A DNA stretch of 64,000 bases from Betaproteobacteria bacterium (GTDB lineage: Bacteria; Pseudomonadota; Gammaproteobacteria; Burkholderiales; Rhodocyclaceae), in contig JADJBM010000013.1 of assembly GCA_016703785.1 (NCBI GenBank), positions 114,788 to 178,787 of the forward strand, in the 5' to 3' direction. Under the pieces are notes generated by a model. That model did not search any database. It was not told the origin of the DNA and was given only the letters and a program-made list of their open reading frames with translations. The position numbers were made by a program, and so were the translations under genes. Numbering within the stretch: the first letter of the stretch is position 1; every line of letters starts with the position of its first letter. Of the stretch, positions 12,376 through 23,058 are shown in pieces.

Positions 12376-12714
12376 ATGCGACGGATTCATGCTTTCCTGA
12401 CCCTGCTGCTCGCGGCATCGCTGTCGCTGGCCAACGGACCGGTATTCTCCAACGGATCTATAGTCGAGGTCTCGATCGAGGATTACAAGTTTCAGCCTGC
12501 GGACCTCAAGATCAAGGCGGGTACGACGGTCAAATGGATGAACAAGGAAAAGCGAACCAGCCATTCGGTGCTATTTACCGGCCCGAATGGATTCGAGTCG
12601 GCACGATTTTTCCCTGATGAGTCCTATAGCCGCAAGTTCGACAAGGCCGGTATTTATCCCTACTCGTGCGGGCCTCACCCGGAAATGAAGGGGAATATTG
12701 AAGTCGTGGAATGA
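12376..12714 (+). CDS. Periplasmic cupredoxin (type 1 copper protein)
   Basis: A 112-aa precursor with signal peptide MRRIHAFLTLLLAASLSLA and a plastocyanin/pseudoazurin-like domain. The type 1 copper ligands are visible as H63 (TSHSVLF), C98, H101 and M104 in SCGPHPEMKG. The ATG at 12376 is preferred over the ATG at 12370 because the AGGAGG at 12363-12368 is then 7 bp away. In this setting it is a plausible electron donor to NirS, replacing or supplementing the cytochromes. Confidence 0.85.
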   Translation: MRRIHAFLTLLLAASLSLANGPVFSNGSIVEVSIEDYKFQPADLKIKAGTTVKWMNKEKRTSHSVLFTGPNGFESARFFPDESYSRKFDKAGIYPYSCGPHPEMKGNIEVVE

Positions 12715-12745
12715 GTTGCCCATCCGGAACCCTTCAACCTTGAAT

Positions 12746-12775
12746 AAAAGTCGCCCCCGAGCGGCTTTTGTTTTT
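12746..12775 (+). terminator. Terminator after the cupredoxin gene
   Basis: AAAAGTCGC (12746-12754), loop CCCCGA, GCGGCTTTT (12761-12769) with one G-T pair, followed by GTTTTT. Confidence 0.8.
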
Positions 12776-12827
12776 ATCGTGTAGCCGATACACTCCGCCG
12801 GCAATGGGGCCTTCGGCCCGCAATCGA

Positions 12828-14675
12828 ATGGACGGCATGCAGATCGTACGGGTGCTCGGAACCCTGTTGTTGTGGTGTATAGCAAGTTTGGCGCCGGCAG
12901 CCGATTTCCCTTCGGTGTATCCCCAGGCGCGCACCATCTTCCCTGACGCCGAAGCCTATGGAGGATTCGAAGGCAAGCCGCCTTCCGTTGCAGCCTATAG
13001 GGGCGGCAGGATCATCGGCTATCTATTCCTCACCGAGGATGTACTGCGCATTCCAGCCTATTCGGGCAAACACATCAACACGATGGTCGGCATCGACCCC
13101 GAGGGGCGGATCGTCGGCCTTTCGATCGTGCAGCACGACGAACCGATACTGGCTGTCGGCATCACGCAGGACAGGCTCAACCGTTATGTAGCCCAGTACG
13201 AAGGCAAGTCCGCCTACGATCGCGTTACCATCGGCGCAGAGCGGAAGGGCTATGTTGCGATCGATGGCATCACTGGCGCCACCATCACCGTCATGGTGCA
13301 GAACGCTACGGTGATGCGATCGGTCAAACTGGTTGCCGAGGCGCGCGGCATTCGCAATCCGGGCCTGGCTGGGTCGGCCGACGGAAGCCAGGCAACGGAA
13401 CAGCCCAGGCTGGCACAACAGTCAAGCCCGGCACTCTTCCCCGCGACACCGTCCCGATCTGCCGTGGAAAGCGCGGCAGTCCCTGAGGTTGCGGGGATAC
13501 GAGCGCGTGCGGATCGTAGCGCAGGTGGCATGGCACCCGGTTGGAGTGCTCCTGAAACTGCCCGCCCCGACTTCAGCCGGCAGACCCCGCCCCTTGTCCA
13601 TGGAGTGGTCCCGCTCTCGCGGGATATGCCGCCGCAGGTTATCGCGCCGTTGCCGGCAAGGCCGGGCACCTGGACGCCGCCCCAGGAGGAACCGGCCTGG
13701 ATCGCCATCTGGCAGAACCGCACGTTCGATATTGCCGTACTAGTGATCGGACTGGCCACGCTTTCCTTCATTCTCGTCTTTCAGGACTGGCTGGCGAAGT
13801 ACCCGGCCGCACTGATCTACGTGCGCAACGGTTTTCATGTCTACACCCTCTTCTTCATTGGCTGGTGGGGTCTGGCGCAGTTGTCGGTGATCAATGTGCT
13901 GACCTTCGTTACCTCCTTCATGCAGGGCTTCCAATGGGAAAACTTCCTCATTGACCCGATGCTGTTCATCCTCTGGGGATTTGTCGCGATGACGCTTCTG
14001 CTCTGGGGGCGTGGCGTCTATTGCGGCTGGCTCTGTCCATTCGGGGCGCTGCAGGAACTCATTCTGATCGCTTCGCGCAAGCTCAAGCTTCCTGAAGTCG
14101 AATTCAGCGACGCTGTGCATGAACGCCTGGTGGCGCTCAAGTACATCATCCTGATCCTGCTCTTTGGCGTTTCGCTGCAGTCCATTGCGGAGGCGGCCTG
14201 GTATGCGGAAGTCGAGCCGTTCAAGACAGTGATCTCGATGCGCTTCAATCGGGAATGGAACTACGTTCTCTATGCCGTGATCCTCATCGGCGTGGCGGCG
14301 GTGAATCGAAAGTTCTATTGCAAATACCTGTGTCCGCTGGGTGCGGCACTGGCCATCCCGGGCCGTTTCAGGCTATTCGAGTGGTGGCTGAGGCGGCGTA
14401 AGGAATGCGGCAAGCCCTGTCAGGTCTGCGCCAATCGCTGTTCCGTGCGGGCCATCCGCCCGACCGGTGAAATCAATGCCAACGAATGCCATTACTGCCT
14501 GGATTGCCAGGTCATCTACTACAACGACAAGGTTTGCCTGCCTTTGATCGACCGCCGCAAGCGTCGCGAGCAACAACTTGTGCGCGGGCGGGAAAGCGGG
14601 GCCAATAACCCTTTGCAAGCCATGGATACCTCTAGAGAACATTCCGATGGGATACTAACGGAAAACAAACATTGA
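12828..14675 (+). CDS. nirI: NirI/NosR-type membrane flavo-iron-sulfur protein
   Basis: An inner-membrane protein of about 615 aa related to NosR and NirI, which pass quinol electrons toward periplasmic reductases or act in their expression. After a signal-like helix there is a periplasmic FMN-binding domain with the covalent-flavin motif ITGAT (148-152), a proline-rich linker (about 200-300), membrane helices from about 310, two CXXXCP motifs (C399 and C498) and two C-terminal 4Fe-4S clusters (CGKPCQVCANRC and CHYCLDCQ). The start is uncertain: ATGs at 12828 and 12837 are both possible and neither has a good ribosome-binding site. It is called NirI rather than NosR because it lies between nirS genes and no nosZ is present. 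Confidence 0.8.
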   Translation: MDGMQIVRVLGTLLLWCIASLAPAADFPSVYPQARTIFPDAEAYGGFEGKPPSVAAYRGGRIIGYLFLTEDVLRIPAYSGKHINTMVGIDPEGRIVGLSIVQHDEPILAVGITQDRLNRYVAQYEGKSAYDRVTIGAERKGYVAIDGITGATITVMVQNATVMRSVKLVAEARGIRNPGLAGSADGSQATEQPRLAQQSSPALFPATPSRSAVESAAVPEVAGIRARADRSAGGMAPGWSAPETARPDFSRQTPPLVHGVVPLSRDMPPQVIAPLPARPGTWTPPQEEPAWIAIWQNRTFDIAVLVIGLATLSFILVFQDWLAKYPAALIYVRNGFHVYTLFFIGWWGLAQLSVINVLTFVTSFMQGFQWENFLIDPMLFILWGFVAMTLLLWGRGVYCGWLCPFGALQELILIASRKLKLPEVEFSDAVHERLVALKYIILILLFGVSLQSIAEAAWYAEVEPFKTVISMRFNREWNYVLYAVILIGVAAVNRKFYCKYLCPLGAALAIPGRFRLFEWWLRRRKECGKPCQVCANRCSVRAIRPTGEINANECHYCLDCQVIYYNDKVCLPLIDRRKRREQQLVRGRESGANNPLQAMDTSREHSDGILTENKH

Positions 14676-14769
14676 GATTTATCAAACACAAAACATGATA
14701 AATATCAAAGAGTTAAAATCTCGGATTTTGACCTAAGTCAAGGCTGCAAAAGGGGATAGGAATTTTAAT
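14672..14769 (+). promoter_or_regulatory. Three tandem FNR/DNR-type boxes and -10 element upstream of nirS2
   Basis: TTGAG-ATTT-ATCAA (14672-14685, overlapping the nirI stop), ATGAT-AAAT-ATCAA (14695-14708) and the perfect TTGAC-CTAA-GTCAA (14728-14741). The last is centred 41.5 bp before the start predicted from TTTAAT (14764-14769), exactly the class II activator position. Centres are 23 and 33 bp apart. Confidence 0.75.
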
Positions 14770-14784
14770 GCATCGTTTGATTAA

Positions 14785-16542
<1,758 letters not shown>

Positions 16543-16569
16543 TCCTGAATCGGCGCAAGCCGGTGTGAG

Positions 16570-16597
16570 CGGGGGCCTGTGGGCCCCCGTTTTTTTT
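16570..16597 (+). terminator. Rho-independent terminator of nirS2
   Basis: CGGGGGCC (16570-16577), loop TGTG, GGCCCCCG (16582-16589), then eight T residues. Confidence 0.92.
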
Positions 16598-16666
16598 GGT
16601 TGCGCCTGCTGCGCTTTATACCGATCAAGCAGGTGATGGTCTCCACTCGAACTTCGCTCCCCGGCT

Positions 16667-16680
16667 TTGACAAATATCAA
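16667..16680 (+). promoter_or_regulatory. FNR/DNR-type box upstream of nirC
   Basis: TTGAC-AAAT-ATCAA fits TTGAY-N4-RTCAA exactly. A class II start would fall near 16715, with CATTCT (16703-16708) at the -10 position, a 3/6 match. It follows the nirS2 terminator, so nirC-F-DL-G-H-J-N is probably a separately controlled operon. Confidence 0.6.
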
Positions 16681-16738
16681 CGCATTGGTCATCTGCGACA
16701 GGCATTCTGTCCATTGGATTACGACTTGCCGTCAGGAC

Positions 16739-17080
16739 ATGACCCTCGCTTCCGACAGGGTGCTTGCCGCTCTGTTTTTGTTCCTTCTTCTGCCTGTCGC
16801 TTCGCTCGCAGCCGACCCTGCGCCGGAGCGGGCACGCGAGTTGGTACGCATGGTGCGGCAGGATTGCGGTTCCTGCCATGGCTTGACTTTGAATGGAGGG
16901 CTCGGACCGCCTCTTTTGCCGGATACTCTGCGCGACAAGCCGGCGGAGTCGCTCCGGTATACTGTGCTGCTTGGCCGACCCGGCACGCCCATGCCGCCGT
17001 GGAACGCTTTCATGACCGAAGCCGAGGCCGACTGGATCGTGCGCCAGTTAATGGCCGGCTTCCCCGAAGAGACACGTTGA
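16739..17080 (+). CDS. nirC: Cytochrome c55x NirC
   Basis: A small periplasmic monoheme cytochrome (113 aa) with signal peptide (VLAALFLFLLLPVASLAA) and CGSCH at 43-47; the probable methionine ligand is in GTPMPPWNAF. NirC donates electrons to NirS and may act in d1 maturation. The ATG at 16739 follows AGGA at a short distance. It overlaps nirF by one base in a TGATG arrangement. Confidence 0.9.
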   Translation: MTLASDRVLAALFLFLLLPVASLAADPAPERARELVRMVRQDCGSCHGLTLNGGLGPPLLPDTLRDKPAESLRYTVLLGRPGTPMPPWNAFMTEAEADWIVRQLMAGFPEETR

Positions 17081-18249
17081 TGAAATCCCTGTTGTTCGTT
17101 GTTGCTGCTTTCCTTCTGTCCGCCTGCTCCGGAACCGCACTGCGCGGCACCGGGGATTTGGGCATCGTCATCGAGCGCGCCAGCGGTAGCGTGGCGGTGG
17201 TCGACTCCACTTCGAGAAGCATTCTCGGCCGGATCGAGGGCCTGGGCGACCTCTCCCACGCTTCTGCCGTGTATTCGCGTGATGGCCGCTACGCCTACGT
17301 GTTCGGCCGCGATGGCGGCTTGACCAAGGTCGATCTGCTCGAGCGGCGCATCGCCAGGCGCATCATCCAGGCCGGCAATTCCATCGGCGGTGCGATATCG
17401 CAGGATGGGCGCCTGGTTGCTGCGCAGAACTACCAGCCCGGCGGAGTGAAGGTGTTCGATGCTGACACCCTGGAATTGCTGGCCGACATCCCCGCGGAAT
17501 TCAGCGAAACGAAGCAGCGCTCCAAGGTGGTGGGGCTGGCCGACGTGCCCGGCAACAAATTTGTCTTCGCCCTGTTCGATGCCGGTGAAATCTGGGTCGC
17601 CGACCTGTCAAAGTCGCGCGAGCCCAAGGTGACGAAATTCCGCAACATCGGCAAGCAGCCCTACGACGGGCTGGTGACGCCGGATGGGCGTCATTACATG
17701 GCCGGCCTCTTTGGTGAGGACGGCATCGCCCTGGTCGACCTGTGGAAGCCGGAGCAGGGCGCGCGCAAGATTCTCGCCGGCTACGGCAAGGGAACGGAAA
17801 AACTGCCGGTGTTCAAGATGCCGCACTTGCGCGGCTGGGCTGTTGCCGGCGGGCGTGCCTATCTGCCTGCCATCGGCAAGCACGAGGTGCTGGTGGTGGA
17901 CACGACTACCTGGCAGGAAGTTGGCCGCATCCCGGTCAAGGGCCAGCCGGTTTTCGTCATGGCGCGTCCGGACGGACGCCAAATCTGGGTGAATTTCGCC
18001 TTCCCTGATTACAGCAATGTCCAGGTCATCGACACGCTCGAGCAGAAGGTCGTGCAGACCCTCTCGCCCGGCAAGGCAGTGCTGCACATGGAATTCACGC
18101 CGCGTGGCGAGCATGTCTGGATCTCGTCGCGCGACGACAATCGGGTCAGTGTTTACGATACGGCCAGTTTTACTAAACTGGCGGAACTGCCGGCGCAGAA
18201 TCCCTCAGGCATTTTCTTCACTTCGCGGGCTGCGCGCATCGGCTTCTAA
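17080..18249 (+). CDS. nirF: Heme d1 biosynthesis protein NirF
   Basis: A 389-aa beta-propeller protein required for heme d1 synthesis, related in fold to the d1 domain of NirS and to NirN. The N-terminus MKSLLFVVAAFLLSACSG has a lipobox (LSAC), so it is predicted to be a lipoprotein exported to the periplasm. The propeller starts with LGIVIERASGSVAVVD and has the typical KVDLLERRI and MPHLRGWAVAG segments. The ATG at 17080 overlaps the nirC stop, so a longer open frame upstream is not used. Confidence 0.92.
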   Translation: MKSLLFVVAAFLLSACSGTALRGTGDLGIVIERASGSVAVVDSTSRSILGRIEGLGDLSHASAVYSRDGRYAYVFGRDGGLTKVDLLERRIARRIIQAGNSIGGAISQDGRLVAAQNYQPGGVKVFDADTLELLADIPAEFSETKQRSKVVGLADVPGNKFVFALFDAGEIWVADLSKSREPKVTKFRNIGKQPYDGLVTPDGRHYMAGLFGEDGIALVDLWKPEQGARKILAGYGKGTEKLPVFKMPHLRGWAVAGGRAYLPAIGKHEVLVVDTTTWQEVGRIPVKGQPVFVMARPDGRQIWVNFAFPDYSNVQVIDTLEQKVVQTLSPGKAVLHMEFTPRGEHVWISSRDDNRVSVYDTASFTKLAELPAQNPSGIFFTSRAARIGF

Positions 18250-18257
18250 TCCAGCGC

Positions 18258-19250
18258 ATGGACAATTTCGACTTCCGCCTGATAAACGAATTCCAGCGCG
18301 ATTTTCCGCTGGAACCGCAGCCCTTCGCTGAGATCGCCTATCGCCTTTGCGCCGACGAGGAAACGGTCCTTGCCGCCCTGCAACGCCTGCATGCTGAAGG
18401 CGTCGTCAGCCGCGTCGGCGCCGTGTTTGCGCCGCGCCGTGTCGGCGCCAGCACGCTGGCCGCCTTGGCGGCGCCGCCGGGGCAGATGGATGAAATTGCG
18501 GCGAGCGTCAGCGCGCGGCCGGAGGTGAACCACAATTACGAGCGCGAACATCGTTACAATTTGTGGTTTGTCGTCACCGCTCGTGACGAGACGCATCTTG
18601 CTGATGCCTTGGCTGCCATCGAGCGCGACACCGGCTGCCAGGTTATTTCGCTGCCGCTGGAGCACGAGTTCTACATTGATCTCGGTTTCGACCTTGCGGG
18701 CGTCTGCAAAGCGCCGTGCTCGACGCGCCGCATTGAATCCGGCGACCTGCGCGAACTGACTTTGCCGGAGCAGCGGTTGATGGGCACGTTGCAGCACGGC
18801 CTTGCGCTGACCCCCCATCCCTTCGCGCGACTTGGCGAGCAGGCGGGCATGGATGAACCGGAGATCATCGCCACGCTCAAGCGCTGGCGCGCTGAGGGCC
18901 TGATCAAGCGCTTCGGCGTCGTCGTGCGCCATCACGAGCTGGGCTATACCGCCAACGCCATGGTCGTCTGGGACCTGCCTGACGATGAGGTGGAACGCAT
19001 CGGCATGGCGCTAGCCGCGGAGCCCGAGGTAACGTTGTGCTACCGGCGCCGGCGGCATGCGCCGGAATGGCCCTACAACCTGTTCTGCATGATCCATGGC
19101 CGCGCACGCGACGAGGTCGAGGCCGCAGCAGCCTCATTGCGCCAGCGCCTCGGCCTGTCGCAGGTGCCCTACGCTGTGCTGTTCTCGCGCCGCCGCTTCA
19201 AGCAGCGCGGCGCCCACTACATGCCCCAGGCCGAAGCTGCCCATGGATGA
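18258..19250 (+). CDS. nirDL: Siroheme decarboxylase NirDL (fused NirD and NirL)
   Basis: A 330-aa fusion of two AsnC/Lrp-fold modules that decarboxylate siroheme to 12,18-didecarboxysiroheme on the way to heme d1. Module 1 (about 1-150) has the HTH-like start and VNHNYEREHRYNLWFVV; module 2 (about 165-320) has TLCYRRRRHAPEWPYNLF followed by CMIHG. It lies 8 bp after nirF and overlaps nirG by 8 bp. Confidence 0.93.
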   Translation: MDNFDFRLINEFQRDFPLEPQPFAEIAYRLCADEETVLAALQRLHAEGVVSRVGAVFAPRRVGASTLAALAAPPGQMDEIAASVSARPEVNHNYEREHRYNLWFVVTARDETHLADALAAIERDTGCQVISLPLEHEFYIDLGFDLAGVCKAPCSTRRIESGDLRELTLPEQRLMGTLQHGLALTPHPFARLGEQAGMDEPEIIATLKRWRAEGLIKRFGVVVRHHELGYTANAMVVWDLPDDEVERIGMALAAEPEVTLCYRRRRHAPEWPYNLFCMIHGRARDEVEAAAASLRQRLGLSQVPYAVLFSRRRFKQRGAHYMPQAEAAHG

Positions 19251-19686
19251 ACTGGACCGCTGCATCATCAATGCCTTGCAGGGCGGCTTTCCGATTTGCG
19301 ACGAACCTTACCGCGAAGCAGCGGAGCAACTCGGCATCTCCGAGGCCAGTCTGCTCGAGCGCATCGAGCGCATGCTGGCGGAAAAGACGCTGACGCGCTT
19401 CGGACCGATGTTCCAGGTCGAGCGCATGGGCGGCGCCTTCGTTCTGGCCGCATTGGCTGTGCCGGAGGCGGACTATGAGCGCGTGGCGGGTGAAGTGAAT
19501 GCTCTGCCTGAAGTCGCGCACAATTACCGCCGCGGGCATGCGCTGAACATGTGGTTCGTCCTCGCCACGGAAACGCCGGCAGGCATCGCCGCGGCAGTCG
19601 ACAGGATCGAACGGGCCACCGGACTGACGGTCTACGCCTTTCCCAAGCTCAAGGAGTATTTCGTCGAAATGAAGCTGGCGGCATGA
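19243..19686 (+). CDS. nirG: Siroheme decarboxylase subunit NirG
   Basis: A 147-aa protein of the AsnC/Lrp-like NirD/L/G/H family: MDELDRCIINALQGGFPICD, then VAHNYRRGHALNMWFVLATE. It belongs to the siroheme decarboxylase complex of heme d1 synthesis. Its ATG lies inside the end of nirDL, and its stop overlaps nirH in ATGA, showing tight coupling. Confidence 0.9.
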   Translation: MDELDRCIINALQGGFPICDEPYREAAEQLGISEASLLERIERMLAEKTLTRFGPMFQVERMGGAFVLAALAVPEADYERVAGEVNALPEVAHNYRRGHALNMWFVLATETPAGIAAAVDRIERATGLTVYAFPKLKEYFVEMKLAA

Positions 19687-20174
19687 CGGATACTCTCGCG
19701 CTCGACGCCGACGATCGCCGCCTGATCATGGCAACGCAGGGCGGCTTGCCGCTGGTGCCGCGCCCTTACCATGCGCTGGCCGAACAGCTCGGCATGGCTG
19801 CAGAGGAAGTGATGGCGCGCCTGCAGCGCCTGCTTGACACCGGCGTGATCCGCCGCATCGGCGCCGTGCCAAACCATTACGCCATCGGCTATACCGCCAA
19901 CGGCATGAGCGTGTGGGATGTGCCGGACGAACGCATCGATGCGCTTGGCGAGAAGGTCGGCCGCCTGCCCTTTGTCACCCACTGCTATCACCGCCCGCGC
20001 GCCCTGCCGTTGTGGCCCTACAATCTGTTTGCCATGGTGCACGGCAAGAGCCGTGAGGAGGTGGAGGTGCAGGTGCATCAGATCGCCGCGCTGCTCGGCA
20101 CCGACTGCCGCGCCCATGACGTGCTCTACAGCAGCCGCATCCTGAAGAAGACCGGCCTGCGCATCGGAAACTGA
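19683..20174 (+). CDS. nirH: Siroheme decarboxylase subunit NirH
   Basis: A 163-aa member of the same family, resembling the second (NirL-like) module: GGLPLVPRPYHALAEQLG and the conserved THCYHRPRALPLWPYNLF followed by AMVHG. It completes the D-L-G-H set. It overlaps nirG by 4 bp and ends 2 bp before nirJ. Confidence 0.9.
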   Translation: MTDTLALDADDRRLIMATQGGLPLVPRPYHALAEQLGMAAEEVMARLQRLLDTGVIRRIGAVPNHYAIGYTANGMSVWDVPDERIDALGEKVGRLPFVTHCYHRPRALPLWPYNLFAMVHGKSREEVEVQVHQIAALLGTDCRAHDVLYSSRILKKTGLRIGN

Positions 20175-20176
20175 TC

Positions 20177-21318
20177 ATGTTCAGAATCTCGCAGTACATG
20201 GAAGATATCGCCCACCCGACACCGCTGGGGCCGAAGCGCAATCCGCCCGGCCCGGTGGTGATCTGGAACCTGATCCGCCGCTGCAACCTGACCTGCAAGC
20301 ACTGCTACTCGATTTCCGCCGACAAGGACTTTCCGGGAGAACTGTCCACGCAGGAAATCTATGGCGTGATGGACGACCTCAACCGCTTCCGCGTGCCGGT
20401 GCTGATTCTCTCCGGGGGCGAGCCGCTGCTGCGCCCGGACATCTTTGATATCGCGCGACGCGCCAAGGATAGCAACTTCTACGTCGGGCTGTCCTCCAAC
20501 GGTACGCTGATTGACGAAAGCAATATTCGCCGTATTGCGGAGGCTGACTTTAATTACGTCGGCATCAGCCTCGATGGTATTCGCGAGACGCACGACAAGT
20601 TCCGCCGCATGCAGGGCGCCTTCGAGAAATCGCTGCACGGTATCCACCTGTGCCGCGATCTTGGCCTGAAGATAGGCGTGCGCTTCACCATGACGCAGGA
20701 CAATGCCCATGACTTGCCGGGCTTGCTGAAGCTGGTTGAAGACGAAGGCATCGACCGCTTTTATTTTTCGCACCTCAATTACGCCGGCCGTGGCAACAAG
20801 AACCGCAAGGATGACGCGCATCACAGGATGACCCGGCAGGCAATGGACCTGCTGTTCGATACCTGTTGGGACTACCAGAGCCGTGGCTTGAACAAGGAGT
20901 TCACCACGGGCAACAATGACGCCGACGGCGTGTCTTCCTGCACTGGGTGGAGAAGCGCTTCCCGGAACAGGCTGCGCATGTCCGCGCCAAGCTGGTGCAG
21001 TGGGGCGGCAACTCCTCCGGTGTGAACGTTGCGAACATCGACAACCTCGGCAACGTGCATCCGGATACCATGTGGTGGCACCACACGATCGGCAACGTGC
21101 GCGAGCGGCCGTTCTCGGAGATCTGGACAGACGTTTCCGATCCGATCATGGCCGGCCTCAAGGCCAAGCCGCGCAAGGTGGGCGGCCGCTGCGGCGCCTG
21201 CGCCCATTTCGACATCTGCGACGGCAATACCCGTGTGCGCGCCCAGCAGACGACCGGAGATCCCTGGGCAGAAGATCCGGGCTGCTATCTCACCGACGAG
21301 GAGATTGGCCTCAAATGA
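20177..21318 (+). pseudogene. nirJ: Heme d1 biosynthesis radical SAM protein NirJ, frameshifted
   Basis: NirJ replaces two propionates of didecarboxysiroheme with keto groups in heme d1 synthesis. The N-terminal radical SAM site CNLTCKHC starts at residue 36; SAM-binding GGEPLLRPD and the C-terminal SPASM-like cysteines in [15 protein letters not shown] are present. The frame breaks near 20932: the first frame runs to codon 252 (ending ...NNDADGV) and the homologous sequence resumes one base later as [17 protein letters not shown]. Adding one T (GTGTCTTC to GTGTTCTTC) restores a protein of about 380 aa. Conservation is intact on both sides, so a sequencing error or very recent mutation is likely. 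The stop overlaps nirN. Confidence 0.85.
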
Positions 21319-22934
21319 AAAACTTGTTCCACCACAGAGGAACAGAGACACAGGGAACTGCGAAAAGCTTTATTAGGTTTTTCTCTCTGTGCCTCTGTGC
21401 CTCTGTGTTTAATGGTTTTGTTCTTTTGGTGACTGCCCATGCTGCAGAACCGTTGCCCGAGCTTTACCGTAAGCACTGCGGCGAGTGCCACGGCGCCGAC
21501 CGTTTCGGCCTGATGGGCCCGGCGCTGCTGCCTGAGAACCTCTCGCGCCTGAAGAAGGACGCCGCCGCCGCGATGATCCGCGACAGCCGGCCCACTGTGC
21601 AGATGCCGCCCTTCAAGGACGTCTTGAAGCCCGAGGAGATCCGGCAGCTGACCGACTACATCTACACGCCGGTTTCGCCCATGCCGCAGTGGGGCGAAAA
21701 GGACATCCGCGCCTCGCGCATCGTGCACCACGCGCCGGGCAGCCTGCCTGACAAGCCGCAATTCAGTGCCGACATGATGAATCTCTTTATCGTAGTGGAG
21801 GGCGGCGACCACCATGTCACCGTGCTCGACGGCGACAAGCTGGAACCCATCCATCGATTCCAATCGCGATTTGCCCTGCATGGCGGGCCCAAATTCACTC
21901 CTGATGGACGCTATGTCTTCTTCGCCTCGCGCGACGGCTGGATATCCAAGTTCGACATCTGGAACCTGAAGGTGGTGGCCGAGGCGCGCGCGGGCATCAA
22001 CACGCGCAACGCGGCAGTCTCCGGCGACGGCAAGTTCGTCGCCGTGGCCAACTATCTGCCGCACTCCCTGGTCTTGCTGGATGCCGACCTCAATGTCCTC
22101 AAGGTGCATCCGGTCAAGGACAAGGATGGCAAGCAGTCCTCGCGCGTCTCCGCTGTTTACACCGCCGAGCCGCGCAGGAGCTTCGTCGCGGCGCTGAAGG
22201 ACGTCAAGGAAGCCTGGGAGGTGAGCTACGACCCGAAGGCGCCGGAGATCCCAGCCGGGGTGATCCACGACTTTCAGTACCGCGAGGGCGCCTTCGTGCC
22301 GGGCTTCCTCAACCCGAAGCGCTCGATCCTCGATGACTACCTCGACGACTTCTTCTTCACGCCTGACTACAACGAAGTCATGGGCGCAAGCCGGGAGGGT
22401 GGCAAGGGGCAGGTCGTGCATCTTGATGTGCGTCGCACCATTGCCACGCTCGATCTTCCTGGCATGCCGCATCTGGGCTCTGGCATCACATGGATGTGGC
22501 AGGGTCGCCGCGTCATGGCGACGCCTAATCTCAGGGAGGGCCTGGTTAGCGTCATCGACATGAAGACATGGAAGACCCTCAAGCAGATCAAGACGCCGGG
22601 CCCCGGTTTCTTCATGCGCAGCCATGAGAAGACCCGCTATGCCTGGGTGGATTCCATGATGAGCCGCGAGCACAAGGACACACTGACGGTAATCGACAAG
22701 GAGACGCTGGAAGTAGTCGCGCAACTGCGGCCGGCGCCGGGCAAGACCCTCGCGCACATCGAATTCACCAAGGACGGCAAGTACGCGCTTGCCAGCCTGT
22801 GGGAAAATGACGGCGCCGTGATCGTATTCGACGCCGCTACGCTGAAAGAAGTCAAGCGCATTTCGGCGAAGCGTCCGGTCGGCAAGTACAACGTCTGGAA
22901 CAAGATCACCCGCTCCGAGGGCACCAGTCACTGA
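21315..22934 (+). CDS. nirN: Cytochrome cd1-like protein NirN (d1-modifying dehydrogenase)
   Basis: NirN is a periplasmic c-type cytochrome with a d1-binding propeller that performs the last dehydrogenation of dihydro-heme d1 and hands the cofactor to NirS. The 539-aa precursor has CGECH at 55-59 and a propeller with [32 protein letters not shown] and [15 protein letters not shown]. The N-terminus is odd: residues 7-31 are encoded by a dispersed-looking inverted repeat, giving a long polar leader before the hydrophobic [19 protein letters not shown] core. The ATG at 21315 overlaps the nirJ stop (ATGA). Confidence 0.9.
   Translation: MKNLFHHRGTETQGTAKSFIRFFSLCLCASVFNGFVLLVTAHAAEPLPELYRKHCGECHGADRFGLMGPALLPENLSRLKKDAAAAMIRDSRPTVQMPPFKDVLKPEEIRQLTDYIYTPVSPMPQWGEKDIRASRIVHHAPGSLPDKPQFSADMMNLFIVVEGGDHHVTVLDGDKLEPIHRFQSRFALHGGPKFTPDGRYVFFASRDGWISKFDIWNLKVVAEARAGINTRNAAVSGDGKFVAVANYLPHSLVLLDADLNVLKVHPVKDKDGKQSSRVSAVYTAEPRRSFVAALKDVKEAWEVSYDPKAPEIPAGVIHDFQYREGAFVPGFLNPKRSILDDYLDDFFFTPDYNEVMGASREGGKGQVVHLDVRRTIATLDLPGMPHLGSGITWMWQGRRVMATPNLREGLVSVIDMKTWKTLKQIKTPGPGFFMRSHEKTRYAWVDSMMSREHKDTLTVIDKETLEVVAQLRPAPGKTLAHIEFTKDGKYALASLWENDGAVIVFDAATLKEVKRISAKRPVGKYNVWNKITRSEGTSH
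21333..21407. repeat. Imperfect 25-bp inverted repeat inside the nirN signal-peptide codons
   Basis: Left arm 21333-21357 (CACAGAGGAACAGAGACACA...) and right arm 21383-21407 (reverse complement CACAGAGGCACAGAGGCACA...) match at 21 of 25 positions around a 25-nt AT-rich loop. The CACAGAGGCACAGAG palindrome is one I recall as a widely scattered intergenic element in many bacterial genomes. Here it lies within coding sequence. Confidence 0.75.
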
Positions 22935-22941
22935 TGCCGCT

Positions 22942-22984
22942 CGGCGGGCCTTAATCATGGTTTGTTAATTGGATTAACCCGCCG
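22942..22984. terminator. Long hairpin after nirN
   Basis: CGGCGGG and TTAATC (22942-22948, 22951-22956) pair with GATTAA and CCCGCCG (22972-22984) across a 2-nt bulge. A smaller palindrome GTTAAT-TGG-ATTAAC (22964-22978) overlaps it. There is no T-run, so a role as terminator or operator of the next gene is uncertain. Confidence 0.4.
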
Positions 22985-23058
22985 GGCTTGGCGTAAAATG
23001 GCGCCTTTCGCGTCGGCGGCGGGTGTCTGCCATTCCGGCTGGATCTCAGAGATAGAAA

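Noticed and set aside
12768..12827. Upstream TTG start for the NirI-like gene
   Set aside because: The TTG lies in the T-run of the cupredoxin terminator; a transcript starting there would not be well translated, and a signal-like helix begins at 12837.
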